Assembly: GCF_902506415.1 (NCBI RefSeq)
Contig: NZ_LR733275.1
Span: forward strand, 5,060,176-5,124,175
Source of the DNA: Massilia sp. 9I
Lineage (GTDB): Bacteria > Pseudomonadota > Gammaproteobacteria > Burkholderiales > Burkholderiaceae_D
Direction: 5' to 3'
DNA: 64,000 bases
The notes below the pieces were generated by a model. That model saw only the letters and a program-made list of their open reading frames with translations. It had not been told where the DNA came from and did no database searches. Positions 61,032-64,000 of the stretch are shown piece by piece. The translations under genes were made by a program, and so were the position numbers. How positions within the stretch are numbered: the first letter of the stretch is position 1; every line of letters starts with the position of its first letter.

Positions 61032-61120
61032 CCGGGGTCAGGTCTAACATTCCAACACGGGCTCAAGCGTGCGAGTCCGGTACGGAAGAGCTTGTGTAGA
61101 AATGTTAGACCTGACCCCGG
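61032..61120. repeat. Extragenic inverted repeat (GGGGTCAGGTCTAACATT family)
   Basis: A perfect 20-bp inverted repeat, CCGGGGTCAGGTCTAACATT at 61032-61051 and its complement at 61101-61120, around about 49 bases. Sequences of this family are known from many proteobacteria as REP elements mobilised by Y1-type (RAYT) transposases; no transposase is present here. Confidence 0.85.
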
Positions 61121-61146
61121 TGTTGGGCGGATGGAAGGCCAAAGAA

Positions 61147-61170
61147 AAAGCCGACCCTGAGGTCGGCTTT
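61147..61170. terminator. Bidirectional hairpin terminator between rlmD and the Bax-inhibitor gene
   Basis: AAAGCCGACC and GGTCGGCTTT form a perfect 10-bp stem with a 4-base loop; A and T runs lie on both sides. Confidence 0.8.
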
Positions 61171-61188
61171 GTCATTGCGGCGGGGTGA

Positions 61189-61884
61189 TCAGTCGTCGCC
61201 GCCGAAGATGCCCAGCAGGCGCAGCAGGCTGGTGAAGATGTTGTACACGTCGAGGTAGATGGACAGCGTGGCCGTGATGTAGTTGGTTTCGCCGCCGTTG
61301 ACGACGCGCTGCACGTCGAACAGGATGAAGGCCGAGAAGATGCCGATGGCCATCAGCGAGACGACGATGGTCAGGGCCGTCATCTGCAGGAAGATGTTGG
61401 CGACCGCGGCCAGGATCAGGATGATCGCGCCGGCCATCAGCCAGCTGCCCATGCCCGAGAAGTCGCGCTTGGTGGTGGTGGCGATGCTGGCCATCACGGC
61501 GAACACGCAGGCGGTGCCGCCGAACGCGGTCATGATCAGGGTGCCGCCGTTCGAGTAGCCCAGGGTATGCTGCAGCAGCGGGGTCAGCAGCAGGCCCATG
61601 ACGAAGGTGAAGGCCAGCAGCAGGCCCAGGCCGACGGCCGAGTCCTTGAACTTCTGGATCGCGAAGATGAAGCCGAACACGACGAGCATCAGGCCGAGGA
61701 AGCCGAGGCCGCCGATCGAAGCCATCAGGTCGAACGAGACGCCGATGTATGCGCCCAGCACGGTCGGGATCATCGACAGCGCCAGCAGCCAGTAAGTATT
61801 GCGCAGGACGTTGTTGCGTGTAACCTGGCCCCGACCAGCCTTGGTCAGGTCGATCGTACTGCGTGGTTGCGAATTAGGGAACAT
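61189..61884 (-). CDS. Bax inhibitor-1/YccA family membrane protein
   Basis: A 231-residue inner-membrane protein with seven helices, starting FPNSQPRSTIDLTKAGRGQV and carrying the family pattern LRNTYWLLALSMIPTVLGAYIG, GTACVFAVMAS and the C-terminal ATLSIYLDVYNIFTSLLRLLG with acidic residues (GGDD end). Bacterial members act as modulators of membrane proteases such as FtsH or as pH-sensitive Ca channels. ATG 61884 has GGAGG upstream. Confidence 0.92.
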   Translation of the reverse strand: MFPNSQPRSTIDLTKAGRGQVTRNNVLRNTYWLLALSMIPTVLGAYIGVSFDLMASIGGLGFLGLMLVVFGFIFAIQKFKDSAVGLGLLLAFTFVMGLLLTPLLQHTLGYSNGGTLIMTAFGGTACVFAVMASIATTTKRDFSGMGSWLMAGAIILILAAVANIFLQMTALTIVVSLMAIGIFSAFILFDVQRVVNGGETNYITATLSIYLDVYNIFTSLLRLLGIFGGDD

Positions 61885-62104
61885 GGTGCCTCCGGTTGGT
61901 GGATGAGCGTCACTGAAAACCATACAAGCTGATGCTTAGTAAAGCCTTAAAACAGGACGGTTTTGCCCCGCAACTCTACCACTTCGCTTGCCAGTGCTGC
62001 AATATCGGATATGTGAGGGAGCTGTGGTAAAATTAAAGGTTGATTGAGTTCCAAATTTTAATCAAGTTCTCGATTTAAACCCTTCTTTTTATTGGAGTTT
62101 TTAC
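61885..62104 (+). promoter_or_regulatory. AT-rich upstream region of ndk
   Basis: Divergent control region. An AT-rich stretch holds TAAAAT (62028-62033), a likely -10 in GTGGTAAAATT, but no matching -35 at the right distance. Further down TTGATT (62040) and AATCAA (62060) form an inverted repeat in the presumed leader. No gene was seen. Confidence 0.4.
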
Positions 62105-62518
62105 ATGGCAATCGAACGCACCCTGAGCATCATCAAGCCTGACGCAGTCGCGAAAAACGTGATCGGCCAGATCTACACCCGTTTTGAAAACGCCGGCCTG
62201 AAGATCGTCGCTGCCCGCATGACCCAGCTGACCCGCGAACAGGCTGAAGGCTTCTACGCTGCCCACAAGGAGCGCGGCTTCTTTAACGACCTGGTCACCT
62301 TCATGGTGTCGGGCCCGGTCATGATCCAGGCCCTGGAAGGCGAGAACGCCGTCCTGGCGCACCGCGACCTGATGGGCGCGACCGATCCGAAGAAGGCCGA
62401 GAAAGGCACCATCCGCGCCGATTTCGCCGATTCGATCGATGCCAACGCCGTGCACGGTTCGGACGCTGTCGAAGCTGCCAAAGTCGAAATCGCTTACTTC
62501 TTCCCAGAACTGAAGTAA
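62105..62518 (+). CDS. ndk: Nucleoside diphosphate kinase
   Basis: A 137-residue enzyme that transfers gamma-phosphate between nucleoside triphosphates and diphosphates. Seen: ERTLSIIKPDAVAKNVIGQI, ALEGENAVLAHRDLMGATDP and the active-site histidine region NAVHGSDAVEAAKVEIAYFF. TTGGAG lies ahead of the ATG. It is followed by rlmN (84 bases), a common betaproteobacterial order ndk-rlmN-pilW. Confidence 0.97.
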   Translation: MAIERTLSIIKPDAVAKNVIGQIYTRFENAGLKIVAARMTQLTREQAEGFYAAHKERGFFNDLVTFMVSGPVMIQALEGENAVLAHRDLMGATDPKKAEKGTIRADFADSIDANAVHGSDAVEAAKVEIAYFFPELK

Positions 62519-62602
62519 TCGGTTTTATTGCATCAAGAACCGCTCGTCCGCGGCCCAGGGCCGGTGCGAGCGGGGATATTTGGAAAAGTTACAGGATTTA
62601 TC

Positions 62603-63771
<1,169 letters not shown>

Positions 63772-63772
<1 letters not shown>

Positions 63773-64000
63773 TGCGCGGCGCCGCGGTAGGGTTTTGCGC
63801 CGCGCCTCTGGCGGCGTTCCTGGCAACTCTCGCTCTGCTCGGGGGCTGCGCCAGCAATGGCGGCGGCGAACTGAAGACCGCGTCCGACGTCACCGCGGCG
63901 GAAAAACGCGCCTCGCTGCGCCTGCAGCTGGCGGTCGGCTACTACCAGAACGGCCAGTACGAGATCGCGCTGGACGAGGTCAAGCAGGCGATCGCCGCCG
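63772..64000 (+). CDS. pilW: Type IV pilus biogenesis lipoprotein PilW (PilF), 5' part
   Basis: The 5' portion (76 codons) of a gene that runs past the window. A lipobox LLGGC ends a typical signal peptide, followed by TASDVTAAEKRASLRLQLAVGYYQNGQYEIALDEVKQAIAA, the first TPR of PilW/PilF pilotin lipoproteins, which help secretin assembly in type IV pili. The context after rlmN supports this. Its ATG overlaps the rlmN stop codon. Confidence 0.85.

Overview
The window is high-GC DNA from a betaproteobacterium, most likely Oxalobacteraceae of the Massilia/Telluria group. This is inferred from the citric-acid-cycle cluster layout (mdh - CoA ester lyase - acnA divergent from gntR - sdhCDAB - sdhE - gltA, with sucA-sucB-lpdA-zapE further on), the surE-pcm-nlpD-rpoS block, a PEP-CTERM remnant and several classes of extragenic palindromes. 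No rRNA, tRNA, CRISPR array, intact insertion sequence or prophage was seen. Coding density is high, and most genes have a clear Shine-Dalgarno sequence or overlap the preceding gene.

Layout. 1-2.9 kb: end of a GNAT acetyltransferase, a cupin protein, and small envelope/stress genes (lipoprotein, Lmo0937-type peptide, OmpA-like, YflT-like). 2.9-14.8 kb: the TCA-cycle region. A GntR regulator with a perfect palindrome in front of it separates the leftward mdh operon from rightward sdh and gltA. 14.9-17 kb: an unusual Lgt-family paralogue, a small secreted protein and a TfoX-N protein. 17.2-21.1 kb: a Tat-exported PaoABC-type molybdenum aldehyde oxidoreductase. 21.2-27.8 kb: a membrane protein, rnk behind a strong promoter with a long leader, and a leftward operon of response regulator, histidine kinase, EptA and PAP2 phosphatase (lipid A modification). 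27.9-35.3 kb: SnoaL-like protein, gluQ, a broken CHRD/PEP-CTERM gene, DUF421, a BlaI-type repressor with a tiny partner, a proline-rich secreted protein, an S41 peptidase, a second two-component system and a KGG stress protein.

35.4-39.8 kb: a leftward five-gene operon (PepSY-TM protein, DUF2271, DUF4198, ApbE, membrane-anchored flavodoxin/FNR reductase) behind a near-ideal promoter covered by a Fur box. The DUF2271 protein carries an ApbE flavinylation motif. I read it as an iron-repressed extracytoplasmic flavin electron-transfer system, probably for iron reduction or assimilation.

40-51.6 kb: sucA, sucB, a PspC-type protein, lpdA, zapE, a lipoprotein, a PP2C phosphatase, a DUF465 protein and a DinG/YoaA helicase. 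51.6-55.6 kb: a REPIN, a quinone oxidoreductase, then a tightly coupled pair: a stand-alone TIR protein and a MinD-like protein with a degenerate P-loop plus kinesin-light-chain-type TPRs. This pair is the best candidate for an undescribed (possibly immune) system. 55.7-64 kb: surE-pcm-nlpD-rpoS, rlmD, a Bax-inhibitor-1 protein, ndk, rlmN and the start of pilW.

All functions are read from sequence motifs by eye; nothing was searched against databases.
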